Assembly (NCBI RefSeq): GCF_013179515.1
Contig: NZ_JABMCN010000019.1
Coordinates: 1-34,887, forward strand
Direction of reading: 5' to 3'
DNA from: Pseudomonas sp. CM27
GTDB lineage: Bacteria > Pseudomonadota > Gammaproteobacteria > Pseudomonadales > Pseudomonadaceae
DNA length: 34,887 bases
Part shown: positions 7,492 to 17,184 of the stretch, one piece after another
Layout of the letters: each line of letters starts with the position of its first letter
Position numbering within the stretch: position 1 is the stretch's first letter
Notes under the pieces: generated by a model
Told to the model about the DNA's origin: nothing
The model's database searches: none
What the model saw: the letters and a program-made list of their open reading frames with translations, nothing else
Translations under genes and position numbers: made by a program

Positions 7492-10400
7492 TCAGGCCAC
7501 AGCAGTTTCTTTGGCCACCGATTTGTGCGCCAGCAAAGTGTAGATACAAGGCAGCACAAACAAGGTAAACAGCGTGCCAATCGACATCCCGGTGGCAATC
7601 ACCGTGCCGATGTCGAAGCGGCTGACTGCCCCCGCTCCGGTTGCCAGAATCAGCGGCACCATGCCGAACACCATCGCCCCTGTAGTCATCAGCACCGGCC
7701 GCAGGCGAATGGCCGCCGCCTCTTCAATCGCCTCGCGCACGCTCAGGCCGCGCTCTTCACGCAGTTGGTTGGCGAATTCGACGATCAGGATGCCGTGCTT
7801 GCTGATCAGCCCGATCAAGGTCACCAGCCCGACCTGGGTATAGATGTTCATGCTCGATATACCCAGAAACAACGGCAGCAACGCGCCGCAGATCGACAGC
7901 GGAACCGTCACCAGAATCACCAACGGGTCGCGGAAGCTTTCGAACTGCGCTGCCAGTACCAGGAAGATGATCGCCAAGGCCAGACCGAAGGTGACCCACA
8001 GCGCGCTGCCTTCCTGCACATACTGGCGGGCCACGCCGGCGTAGTCGAAGGCGAAGCCCTCGGGGGCCTCTTCACGGGCGATGTCCTGTACGGTCTGCAG
8101 CGCTTCACCCAGGCTGACCATGGGCACGCCCTGGATGATTGCCGCGTTCAACTGCTGGAACTGGTTGAGCTGGCGCGGGCGGGCGCGGTCGCTGAGGGTG
8201 ATCAGGGTCGACAGTGGCAGCAACTGGCCTTGGTCGTTCTTCACGTAGTAGCTGTTAAGCCAGCCGGGGTTGGCGCGGTACGCTCGCTCCACCTGGGCAA
8301 TCACCTTGTAGCTGCGGCCTTCGAGGGTAAACCGGTTGATTTCCCCCTCGCCCAGCAGGGTCGCCAGGGTACCGCCCAGGGTGTCCATCGAAACCCCCAT
8401 CTGCGCCGCCTTGGCGCGGTCGATATCCACCACCACCTCGGGTTTGTCGAACGCCAGGTCGACGTCGAGGAAGGCGAACTTGCCCGATTCCTGGGCGCGC
8501 GCCTTGATGCGCTGGGCCACCTCCAGCAATGCCGGATAGTCGCCAGCGGTGTTGATCACGAACTGGAACGGCAGGCCTTCGCCGGTGCCCGGCAACGACG
8601 GCAGGTTGAAGCCGAAGATCTGCAGCCCGGCGATTTCCTCGAGCTTGGCCTGCACCAGTGGCAGCAGCTCCATCTGGGTACGCTCGCGCTCGTTCCAGGG
8701 CTTGAGCAAAAAGCCGCCAATACCGGTTTGCACGCCGTTGAAACCGTTGATCTGGAACGACGAGTAGTACTCGGGAAAGCCCTTGAACAGTGGGGTGAAC
8801 TGGTCGGTGTAGGCGTTGAGGTAGTCGAGGTTGGCCGGTTGCGGCGAGCTGCTCATCATGAAGATCACCCCCTGGTCCTCGTTGGGCGCCAGTTCGTTCT
8901 GGGTGAACTTGAGCAATACCGGGATCAGGCACAGGATGATCACGGCAAACACCAGCACCACCGGCCGGCTGTCGAGCGTGGCGTGCAGCAGGCGCTGATA
9001 ACGCGCTTTCAGGCGTTCGAACAGCAGGTCCAGGCGATGCGCCAGGCCGCTGGGGTTCTGCTCATGGCGCAGCAGCAGGGCGCACATCATAGGCGACAGG
9101 GTGAGGGCCACGATGCCCGAGATGATCACCGCACCGGCCAGGGTCAGGGCAAACTCCTTGAACAAGGCGCCCGTCAGCCCGGTAAGAAAGCCGATCGGCG
9201 CGTACACCGCAGCCAGGGTGATGGTCATCGATACCACCGGCATGGCGATTTCACGGGCGCCCTCCAGTGCTGCGTCGAAGGGCGACTTGCCTTCCTCCAT
9301 GTGCCGGTGAATGTTTTCCACCACGACGATCGCGTCGTCCACCACCAGGCCGATGGCCAGCACCATGGCCAGCAAGGTCAGCAGATTCAGCGAGTAGCCC
9401 ATCATCTGCATGAAGAACAGCACGCCAATCATCGACAGCGGAATGGTCACTACGGGTATCAGCACCGAACGCAGCGCGCCGAGGAACAGGAACACCACCA
9501 CGATGACAATCAGCACTGCTTCGCCGAGGGTCTTGATCACCTCGTCGATGGAGGCCTGGATGAACAGCGTCGCGTCGTAGGCTATCGACACTTTCAGCGC
9601 CGAGGGCAGCTGGCTTTCCAGCTCGGGCATGATCCGCCGCACTTCCTTGATGACGTCCAGCGGGTTGGCGGCGGGAGTAGCCTTGATGCCGATGTACACC
9701 GACGGCGTGCCGTCGAACGAGCTGACCGTGTCGTAGTTTTCGGCGCCCATCTCGACCCGCGCGACATCGCCCAGCAGCACGCGGCTGTCCCCGCTGGTTT
9801 TCAGTGGCAGCGCCGCGAACGCCTCGGCCGACTTCAGCTCGGTGCTGGCATTGATGCTGGTGACCACGTATTCGCCCTTGACCTCGCCAGCGGCGGAGAG
9901 GAAGTTGTAGCGGCGCACGGCATTGGTCACGTCGGTGGCCGACAGGCCGAAGCCGGCCAGCTTCACCGGGTCCAGCCAGAGGCGCATGGCGAACACCTGG
10001 TTGCCGAGGATCTCCGCCTCGGCCATGCCTGGCAGGGTGGCCAGCTTGGGCTGGATCACCCGCGACAGGTAGTCGGTGATCTGTGGGTTGCTCATTTCCT
10101 TGCTGTAGAAGCTGACATACATCAGCGCTGAAGCATCGGCGGCCTCCTTGCTCAGCACCGGGTCTTCGGAGTCCTGGGGCAGCTTGTTGCGCACCTCGTT
10201 GGCCTTGGCCAGCAGCTCGGTGAACAGCCGGTCGCTGTCGGCCCCGATGCGCGCGTAGATGGAAATGATCGAGAAGTTCTGCCGGCTCACCGAGGTCATG
10301 TAGTCGATGCCTTCGGCACTGGCCAGGCTTTGCTGCAGCGGTTGGGTGATGTAGCCCTGGATGGTTTCGGCGTTGGCCCCGGGGTAGGCCGTGGTCACCG

Positions 10401-10536
10401 TGATCAGGGCGTTTTCCATTTGCGGGTACTGGCGGATCTGCAGCTTGTTCCAGGCCTGGAAGCCCAGCAGCAGGATCAGCAGGCTGACCACGCTGGCCAG
10501 CACCGGGCGGCGGATGAACGGGTCGGTGAACGCCAT
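7492..10536 (-). CDS. mexW: RND multidrug efflux transporter MexW-like
   Basis: Inner-membrane proton-drug antiporter of 1014 residues, the HAE1 RND length. Seen: an N-terminal TM (about 10-27), a large periplasmic porter loop, the TM2-TM6 bundle with the proton-relay pair in GLVVDDAIVVVENIH (TM4), a second porter loop and a second TM bundle with GLISKHGILIVEFAN. It is the second gene of an operon with the adaptor mexV, 13 bp apart, with AGGAGG before its ATG. No outer-membrane channel gene follows, so an OprM-type channel encoded elsewhere is expected. The name rests on synteny with PAO1 mexVW beside colRS/war and on family features; substrates cannot be read from sequence. Confidence 0.88.
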   Translation of the reverse strand: MAFTDPFIRRPVLASVVSLLILLLGFQAWNKLQIRQYPQMENALITVTTAYPGANAETIQGYITQPLQQSLASAEGIDYMTSVSRQNFSIISIYARIGADSDRLFTELLAKANEVRNKLPQDSEDPVLSKEAADASALMYVSFYSKEMSNPQITDYLSRVIQPKLATLPGMAEAEILGNQVFAMRLWLDPVKLAGFGLSATDVTNAVRRYNFLSAAGEVKGEYVVTSINASTELKSAEAFAALPLKTSGDSRVLLGDVARVEMGAENYDTVSSFDGTPSVYIGIKATPAANPLDVIKEVRRIMPELESQLPSALKVSIAYDATLFIQASIDEVIKTLGEAVLIVIVVVFLFLGALRSVLIPVVTIPLSMIGVLFFMQMMGYSLNLLTLLAMVLAIGLVVDDAIVVVENIHRHMEEGKSPFDAALEGAREIAMPVVSMTITLAAVYAPIGFLTGLTGALFKEFALTLAGAVIISGIVALTLSPMMCALLLRHEQNPSGLAHRLDLLFERLKARYQRLLHATLDSRPVVLVFAVIILCLIPVLLKFTQNELAPNEDQGVIFMMSSSPQPANLDYLNAYTDQFTPLFKGFPEYYSSFQINGFNGVQTGIGGFLLKPWNERERTQMELLPLVQAKLEEIAGLQIFGFNLPSLPGTGEGLPFQFVINTAGDYPALLEVAQRIKARAQESGKFAFLDVDLAFDKPEVVVDIDRAKAAQMGVSMDTLGGTLATLLGEGEINRFTLEGRSYKVIAQVERAYRANPGWLNSYYVKNDQGQLLPLSTLITLSDRARPRQLNQFQQLNAAIIQGVPMVSLGEALQTVQDIAREEAPEGFAFDYAGVARQYVQEGSALWVTFGLALAIIFLVLAAQFESFRDPLVILVTVPLSICGALLPLFLGISSMNIYTQVGLVTLIGLISKHGILIVEFANQLREERGLSVREAIEEAAAIRLRPVLMTTGAMVFGMVPLILATGAGAVSRFDIGTVIATGMSIGTLFTLFVLPCIYTLLAHKSVAKETAVA

Positions 10537-10549
10537 GGCCAGCCTCCTG

Positions 10550-11698
10550 TCAGTCCTTGCCCGCTGCGCCCGGGTCGGGCTTGAGGGCGTTGTCCTGGCC
10601 GATACGGATGGCGGCGCCGGGGGTGAGCTTTAGCTGGCCGGCAGTAACCACCTGCTCTCCAGCCTGCAGGCCCTTGCTTACCACCACCAGCCCGTCACGG
10701 CGTTCGCCGGTGTGCACCGTGCGTTGTTCTGCGACCAGCTGGGGCTGACCCTTGTCGTCGTTTTCCGGCTTGCCATCCTTGTCCTTCTTCGGCGCGGCGA
10801 CATACACCGAGTTGCCATACAAGGTGTAGGTAATGGCGCTTTCCGGCACCACCACGCGCGGCTGCGGGTCGGGCAGCAGGATCAGCAGGCTGGCGAACAT
10901 GCCCGGCAGCAGTTTGCCGTCCGGGTTGCCCATGGTCGCGCGGACCAGCAGGTTACGCGTGGCTTCATCGACCTTGGGGTTGATGGCGCTGAGGCTGGCG
11001 GGGAAGGTCTGGCCGGGGTAGGCGGCCACCTGCACCAGCACCTGCTGGCCCAGGCTCAGGTGAGGCAGGGTCTGTTCCGGCACGTTGAAGTCGACGTACA
11101 GGCTGGAGGTGTCCTGCAACGTGGCGATCACCGTGCCGGCGGCAAGGTAATCGCCGACGTCCACCTGGCGGATGCCGATGGTGCCGCTGAAGGGGGCACT
11201 GATGCTTTTTTTGGTCTTGGATGCCCTGAGTTGCTCCACTACCGCCTGGTTGCGCAGGTACTGCGCATTGAGGCGGTCGAACTCGCCGCGCGAGATCGCC
11301 GAATCACCAACCAGCTGCCTGCCGCGGCCAAAGTCGACTTTGGCCAGGCCCAGGTCGGCCTCGGCAGTGCCGAGCAGGGCCGTTTCCTGGTCGTCGTTGA
11401 GGCGCAGCAGCGGCTGCCCGGCCTTCACTTTTTGCCCGGAGTCGAAGTACAGGGTTTTGACGATGCCTTCTACCTCCAGGCTCAGCTCCACGCCCTGCAG
11501 CGCCTTGAGGCTGCCGACGGCGGGCAGGCGCTCTTGCCACTGGCGCTGTTCGGCCAAGGCGGCCGCGACGGTGATGGGCGGCTTGGGGGCAGTGAACATC
11601 TGGATCTGCTGGTAGATCGAAAACGCCTTGTAGCCAGCGAGGGCCAGCACGATCAGCAGAACCACGGCCAACATGATGAGCATGCGCCGGCGCAGCAT
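10550..11698 (-). CDS. mexV: RND periplasmic adaptor MexV-like
   Basis: Membrane fusion protein of 382 residues that links the RND pump to the outer-membrane channel. An N-terminal hydrophobic anchor (about 5-22) without a lipobox Cys is followed by lipoyl-like half motifs (LEVEGIVKTLYFDSGQKVKAGQPLL and SAPFSGTIGIRQVDVGDYL), a short alpha-hairpin between them, and the beta-barrel domain (LYVDFNVPEQTL). A charged insert KKDKDGKPENDDKGQ lies near the membrane-proximal end. The start at 11698 is preferred because AAGGAA lies 8 bases upstream; the frame is open further back to 11857, but that part runs through REP sequence. Confidence 0.88.
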   Translation of the reverse strand: MLRRRMLIMLAVVLLIVLALAGYKAFSIYQQIQMFTAPKPPITVAAALAEQRQWQERLPAVGSLKALQGVELSLEVEGIVKTLYFDSGQKVKAGQPLLRLNDDQETALLGTAEADLGLAKVDFGRGRQLVGDSAISRGEFDRLNAQYLRNQAVVEQLRASKTKKSISAPFSGTIGIRQVDVGDYLAAGTVIATLQDTSSLYVDFNVPEQTLPHLSLGQQVLVQVAAYPGQTFPASLSAINPKVDEATRNLLVRATMGNPDGKLLPGMFASLLILLPDPQPRVVVPESAITYTLYGNSVYVAAPKKDKDGKPENDDKGQPQLVAEQRTVHTGERRDGLVVVSKGLQAGEQVVTAGQLKLTPGAAIRIGQDNALKPDPGAAGKD

Positions 11699-11820
11699 AG
11701 GTCCGGTTCCTTGGATACGGTTGTTATTCGTCTGGACACGACAACGGGCGATCCTGCCCACGTGTGGATGGGGGAAGTATTGACTGTTTTTTGTAGAAAG
11801 GGTGTGAAATGCCTGCAAAG

Positions 11821-11910
11821 GCCCTTTCGCGGCTGAAGCCGCTCCCACAGGGACCACGTAATCATAGGGTTACGCGGTCCCTGTGGGAGCGGCTTCAGCC
11901 GCGAAAGGGC
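11821..11910. repeat. Long, nearly perfect REP palindrome (BIME)
   Basis: Two 35-base arms (11821-11855 and 11876-11910) are perfect reverse complements. Inner CGTAA/TTACG at 11857-11861 and 11870-11874 extends the stem after one mismatch. The arms contain the P. putida REP core (GCCGCTCCCACAGG). It lies between the mexV promoter region and the 3' end of the DUF1513 gene. Confidence 0.9.
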
Positions 11911-11930
11911 CGGCACCTACAGCAGAAAAT

Positions 11931-13028
11931 TCAGACCAGATGCAGGTGGTTATCCCAGAACCCGGAGGGCAGGTTCATCGGCTGCCCGACCAGTTCGGCC
12001 TTGCGGCAGTCATAGAACCGGCAACGCCCCTGCCCGGAGGTGACGACAAAGCCGTCCTTCACCGCCCCCACCCCGGCGCAATCGGGCATCGGCGCATCCA
12101 GCCGCACTGCGCCGCTGTCCAGGTCCCAGACAAACAGGCGGTTGGCCCGTGGCGCGGTCAACGCCACCAGGCGCAACTCGCTGTGGATGGCCACGCTGGC
12201 GGTGTACTGGGCCATCGCCTGCAACTGCCGCTCTGGCACCGGGAAGGCCTTGAACGGCTCGCCCGGGCGTTTGATCGCCAGCAGTTCGGCTGTTTCGTCG
12301 GCATCGCCCATGAACTGCTGGCAGGCGGCGATGGTGCCATCGCTGCCCACCGCCAGGTGCCTCACGCTGTTCATCTGCTGGGCCAGGGTTTCCTTGCTCA
12401 GCAGGGTGCCGTCGCGCTGCATCAGCACCAGGCTGGGCTGCATGGCGTCGAGGTTCATCTCCACCCGGCTTTCGGCTTCGGTGCGGATGCCGCCGTTGGC
12501 CACGATCAGCGTTTCGCCGTCCGGCAGCCAGGCCACTTCGTGCGGGCCGATGCCGTGGGTCGGGATTTCACCGGTATGCACCAGGCGCTCACCCTCGAAG
12601 CGGTACACACCGAGCAGGCCACGGCCGGGATCGGTGGTGTCGTTCTCGGTGGCATACAACCATTCGCCGCCTTTGTGCACCACGGCGTGGCCGTAGAAAT
12701 GCCGGTTCGGCTGCGAGGTGATCGTCTGCAACAGGCGCCCGTCGCGCAGGTCGACCAAGTAGCTTTCGGTACCGGGGCGACGGGCGACGAACAGGGCGAT
12801 CGGCTGTTCGGGGTGGTGGATGATAGCGTGGCAACGCTGGGCGACCTGGGTGCTGAACACCTGGGTGCCGTCCAGGCGGAAACCGACGGCATAGTGCCTG
12901 CCGTCGCCATCGTCACGCGCCGAGAGCAGCAGGGGTTCGCTGCCTTTGTTGCGGAACAGGCTCCAGCCGCCCAGGGTCAGGGCGCTGAGCAATACGCTAC
13001 CGAGTTTGAGGGCCTGGCGTCGCAGCAT
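11931..13028 (-). CDS. DUF1513 protein with Tat-like signal, last gene of the imelysin cluster
   Basis: A 365-residue protein of the DUF1513 family. The N-terminus MLRRQALKLG followed by a hydrophobic stretch resembles a twin-arginine signal, so it is probably exported folded. The body has repeating beta-strand patterns (for example LYATENDTTDPGRGLLGVYRF, IGPHEVAWLPDGETLIVANGG and FVWDLDSGAVRL) that suggest a seven-bladed propeller. GHAV, HxV and other conserved His residues could bind metal. It begins 2 bp after the upstream imelysin stop, so the two are coupled. Its constant company with imelysins and a di-haem protein suggests iron handling in the periplasm; the molecular role is unknown. 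Confidence 0.8.
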   Translation of the reverse strand: MLRRQALKLGSVLLSALTLGGWSLFRNKGSEPLLLSARDDGDGRHYAVGFRLDGTQVFSTQVAQRCHAIIHHPEQPIALFVARRPGTESYLVDLRDGRLLQTITSQPNRHFYGHAVVHKGGEWLYATENDTTDPGRGLLGVYRFEGERLVHTGEIPTHGIGPHEVAWLPDGETLIVANGGIRTEAESRVEMNLDAMQPSLVLMQRDGTLLSKETLAQQMNSVRHLAVGSDGTIAACQQFMGDADETAELLAIKRPGEPFKAFPVPERQLQAMAQYTASVAIHSELRLVALTAPRANRLFVWDLDSGAVRLDAPMPDCAGVGAVKDGFVVTSGQGRCRFYDCRKAELVGQPMNLPSGFWDNHLHLV

Positions 13029-13030
13029 GA

Positions 13031-14095
13031 TCAGTCACCGTCGTTGGCATTGAAGCCCAGCTGGATGTTCAACGCCTTGGCCAGCTCGCCTTCGTGCAGG
13101 CGGTGGACGACGTTGAGGCTGTCGTAGATCTGGTTGAGGGTTTGCTGGCCAGCCTCGTCGGCCAGCAGCTCGCCCAGGGTCTTCTGGTTGTCGGCCAGCA
13201 GCTTGAGCGAGGTAGCGTAGGCGTCGTCGATCTTGCCGGCCAGCGCTTTCTGATCGCTGGGCAGCAGGCCGCGCATGCCCTGGTTGTCGACCCCGACCCA
13301 CACGGCCTGCGCCGCCTTGAGGGTGGCTTCCAGGCTTTTCATGGAAGAATGGCTGCGCCAGGCTTCTGCCTGCAGCGGCTGTGGAATGCCCTTGCTCTGA
13401 CGGCCCATCGGCGCGCCCAGTTTTTTCTTCAGGCTGTCCAGTGCAGTGACCTGCGAGCGCAGCAGGTCGGCGATTGCCTCGTGCGAGTCGGCGTAGCGCT
13501 GGTTGGGGAACTTGGTCATCTGCGAGAGCATGCCGTCGGTGCTGTTCCAGCCCTTGAGGATCTCTTCGGCCAGCGCCTTCTGGTGTTCGCCAATGGCCAC
13601 CAGCAGCGGGCAGTAGCGGGCTTTCTGCTCGGCTGTGGCGATGTCCGGCTTGCTGTCGAACAGGATGTACTCGTACGCCGACAGGCCACGTACCACCACG
13701 CTGGCCTTGCCCAGGGCGGCAGCGTCTACCGGCTTGTCGCCGTTGACCAGTTGCTCGACCTGGCGGCCCACCAGGTTCTTCTTGTCGGGCCAGAACTGTA
13801 CCTGCCACGCGCGGTTGCCTTCGGCCAGCGGGCCGACCAGCAGCGGTTGCAGTTCAGCCCAGGCCTTTTGCGCATTGAGGAAGTCGGCGCGGGCCTTGTC
13901 CAGGCTTTCCTTGCCTTCGCAGTAGGCCAGGGCGCTGGCAGCCAGCGCACGGTCGGCTTCGACCCAGCGGCTGTAGGTTGGCAGGATCACCTGCTTGGCG
14001 ATGGCCGCCGAGGTGACTGCTTGCGGGTCCTGCGGCGAGCAGGCACCGAGAGCAAGTGCGGCGAGGCTGGTGAACAACAGTTTGGGTCGGAACAT
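13031..14095 (-). CDS. Imelysin-family lipoprotein with altered HxxE motif
   Basis: A 354-residue protein with a lipoprotein signal (LALGAC, Cys19), probably anchored in the outer or inner membrane facing the periplasm. The body fits the helical imelysin/peptidase M75 family: an N-terminal helical bundle, GLSAYEYILFD in the place where relatives have GxHxxE, and a second helical half with WVGVDNQGMRGLL. Residue 139 is Ser where the canonical motif has His (SxxE instead of HxxE), so metal binding may differ from the larger imelysin at 15705-17039. It lies 19 bp after the di-haem gene and 2 bp before the DUF1513 gene. A role in iron uptake is inferred from family and neighbours. Confidence 0.83.
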   Translation of the reverse strand: MFRPKLLFTSLAALALGACSPQDPQAVTSAAIAKQVILPTYSRWVEADRALAASALAYCEGKESLDKARADFLNAQKAWAELQPLLVGPLAEGNRAWQVQFWPDKKNLVGRQVEQLVNGDKPVDAAALGKASVVVRGLSAYEYILFDSKPDIATAEQKARYCPLLVAIGEHQKALAEEILKGWNSTDGMLSQMTKFPNQRYADSHEAIADLLRSQVTALDSLKKKLGAPMGRQSKGIPQPLQAEAWRSHSSMKSLEATLKAAQAVWVGVDNQGMRGLLPSDQKALAGKIDDAYATSLKLLADNQKTLGELLADEAGQQTLNQIYDSLNVVHRLHEGELAKALNIQLGFNANDGD

Positions 14096-14114
14096 GCCCG
14101 GCTCCTTAGCGCGT

Positions 14115-15542
14115 TTAAAGTGAGTTCAGGAACGCCAGCAACGCGGCGCGTTGCTCGGCATCGAATGTGAGCACGAAGTTGCGTGCCGCCTCGGCTTCGC
14201 CACCATGCCAGAGCACGGCTTCCAGCAGGTTGCGGGCGCGGCCGTCGTGCAGGAACTGGCTGTGGCCACTGACGGTTTCGCTCAGGCCGACGCCCCATAG
14301 TGGCGCGGTACGCCAGTCCTGGCCGTTGGCGGCGAATTCGGTACGCTCGTCAGCCAGGCCCGGGCCCATGTCATGCAGCAACAGGTCGCTGTAGGGGCCG
14401 ATGACCTGGTTGGCCAGTTCGGGCTCGGCCGCATCGGCGGCGGTGGTGAATTGCGGTGTGTGGCAACCCTGGCAGCCGGCCTGGTAGAACAGGTTCTTGC
14501 CGGCCAGTACCTGCGTCGACCCTACGTCGCGGCGCGCCGGTACGGCCAGGTTGCGGGTGTAGAAAGTGACCAGGCGCAGGATGTTGTCGCTGACTTCCTT
14601 TTCGCCGTTGGCGCCGTCGCCGTTGGGCGCGGCCAGGCAGTCGGCCTGCGCCGCGGTGCAGTCGTCGCCAGGCTGCAGGGTGGTGGTCAGGCCCATGTCG
14701 CCGGCAAAGGCGTGCACGTTCTGCTGGTTGACATTGGGCTGCCCGGCTTTCCAGCCGAAGCGGCCGATCACGGTCTTGCCCTGGGCATCATCCCACACCC
14801 GGTTGGCCCGCCCGCGGATACCGTCGCGGTTGCGGTCGTCCGGGTCTTCGTTGGCCAGCAGGTCGGCTTCGGGGATGGCTTCGAGCAGGCCCAGGCCGAT
14901 CATCGGCGGCGCCACCCTCGCTGAAAAGCGCGTGTCGGGGTGCATCACGCCGTAGCCAAGCTGGGTGATCTGCAGGGTCGGCTTGCGCAGCTCGACCTGG
15001 TGGCCATCCTTGAACGAAACAGTCTGGCTGCTGTAGCTCACCCGTACCTTGCCTTCTGGCGCCACCCCGGGAATGGCCATGTCCTGCAGCTGGGTGCCGT
15101 ACACTGGCTCCGGCACCACGCCAAGGCGCTCGATCACCTTGGCCAGGTAGGGCTGATCGGGGATCGACAGGCGTACCAGCATGCCCACGGCGTTGTTGTC
15201 ATCCAGTTCGGGCGGGTGGCCACGGCCGTCGCGCACGTGGCAGTTCTGGCAGGCGTTGGTGTTGAACAGCGGACCCAGGCCGTCACGCGCGGTCGTGGTC
15301 GATGGGGCGATCACCCAGGGGTTGCGGAAAAAGCTGTTGCCCACGGCAAAATCCAGGCGCCGCTCGGGCGAGAGGTTGGCCGAAGGCAGGGAATAGGCGT
15401 TGCGGTCGCTGCGCTGCACGGTCGCCTTGCCGCCTGACAACGCTTCGCCGGGCTCGGCCTGGGTAAAACGCGGGGCGTCGTCACAGGCGGCGAGGGCGAG
15501 GGCCAGCAGCAGCAGGGGGAGTCGGGACAGCGACAAGGACAT
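14115..15542 (-). CDS. Di-haem DUF1111 lipoprotein (thiol oxidoreductase-like)
   Basis: A 475-residue periplasmic c-type cytochrome-like protein. The signal ends in a lipobox (LALAAC, Cys20). Two haem c attachment motifs are visible: CQNCH at 98-102 and CQGCH at 357-361. Family DUF1111 is often labelled 'di-haem oxidoreductase, putative peroxidase' or 'thiol oxidoreductase'; a true substrate is not known. It is the first gene of the three-gene set ending with the DUF1513 gene. Beside two imelysins, oxidation or reduction of iron before binding is a reasonable inference. It would need the cytochrome c maturation system encoded elsewhere. Confidence 0.87.
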   Translation of the reverse strand: MSLSLSRLPLLLLALALAACDDAPRFTQAEPGEALSGGKATVQRSDRNAYSLPSANLSPERRLDFAVGNSFFRNPWVIAPSTTTARDGLGPLFNTNACQNCHVRDGRGHPPELDDNNAVGMLVRLSIPDQPYLAKVIERLGVVPEPVYGTQLQDMAIPGVAPEGKVRVSYSSQTVSFKDGHQVELRKPTLQITQLGYGVMHPDTRFSARVAPPMIGLGLLEAIPEADLLANEDPDDRNRDGIRGRANRVWDDAQGKTVIGRFGWKAGQPNVNQQNVHAFAGDMGLTTTLQPGDDCTAAQADCLAAPNGDGANGEKEVSDNILRLVTFYTRNLAVPARRDVGSTQVLAGKNLFYQAGCQGCHTPQFTTAADAAEPELANQVIGPYSDLLLHDMGPGLADERTEFAANGQDWRTAPLWGVGLSETVSGHSQFLHDGRARNLLEAVLWHGGEAEAARNFVLTFDAEQRAALLAFLNSL

Positions 15543-15656
15543 CGAAAATCCTGGGCGTGAGCGAAAAACCGGCGTGCAAGCTTAGCAGGGTGGGGAAGTT
15601 TGAATAAGAGCAATTTGCAATTGCTGGATGAAATCGGTGTCAGTTGGCCAGAAGCC

Positions 15657-15680
15657 AAAAAGGCGACCCGAAGGCCGCCT
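15657..15680 (-). terminator. Terminator of icmP
   Basis: On the minus strand a GGCGGCC/GGTCGCC stem closes on a TTCG tetraloop and is followed by five T. One pair is a G-U wobble in this direction but would be an A-C clash on the plus strand, so the signal is directional. It separates icmP from the downstream di-haem gene. Confidence 0.85.
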
Positions 15681-15704
15681 CTTTCATGAACCGCTACCGC
15701 AGGA

Positions 15705-17039
<1,335 letters not shown>

Positions 17040-17101
17040 TATTGGTTTTCCTGCGTCGTGTGGTTGGACAGTGCGCCGAGGCACGCGAAACCACAACATC
17101 A

Positions 17102-17116
17102 TGCGAAAGATTTGCA
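17102..17116. promoter_or_regulatory. Possible Fur site upstream of icmP
   Basis: TGCGAAAGATTTGCA is an imperfect 7-1-7 palindrome; on the minus strand it matches about 10 of 15 positions of the Fur core TGATAATCATTATCA. It lies 63-77 bp before the icmP ATG. The match is weak; listed because the gene family is iron-related. Confidence 0.3.
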
Positions 17117-17184
17117 TTTGCTGTAAAGGGGCGGGGGCGCAATTGATGTAAATGCGGGTCACGGCCTGTAACCGGCGGGTTGCG

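Noticed and set aside
7525..10131. 868-residue open frame antisense to mexW
   Set aside because: Complementary shadow of a conserved RND pump; Gln/His/Arg-rich, no domain, no ribosome binding site context.
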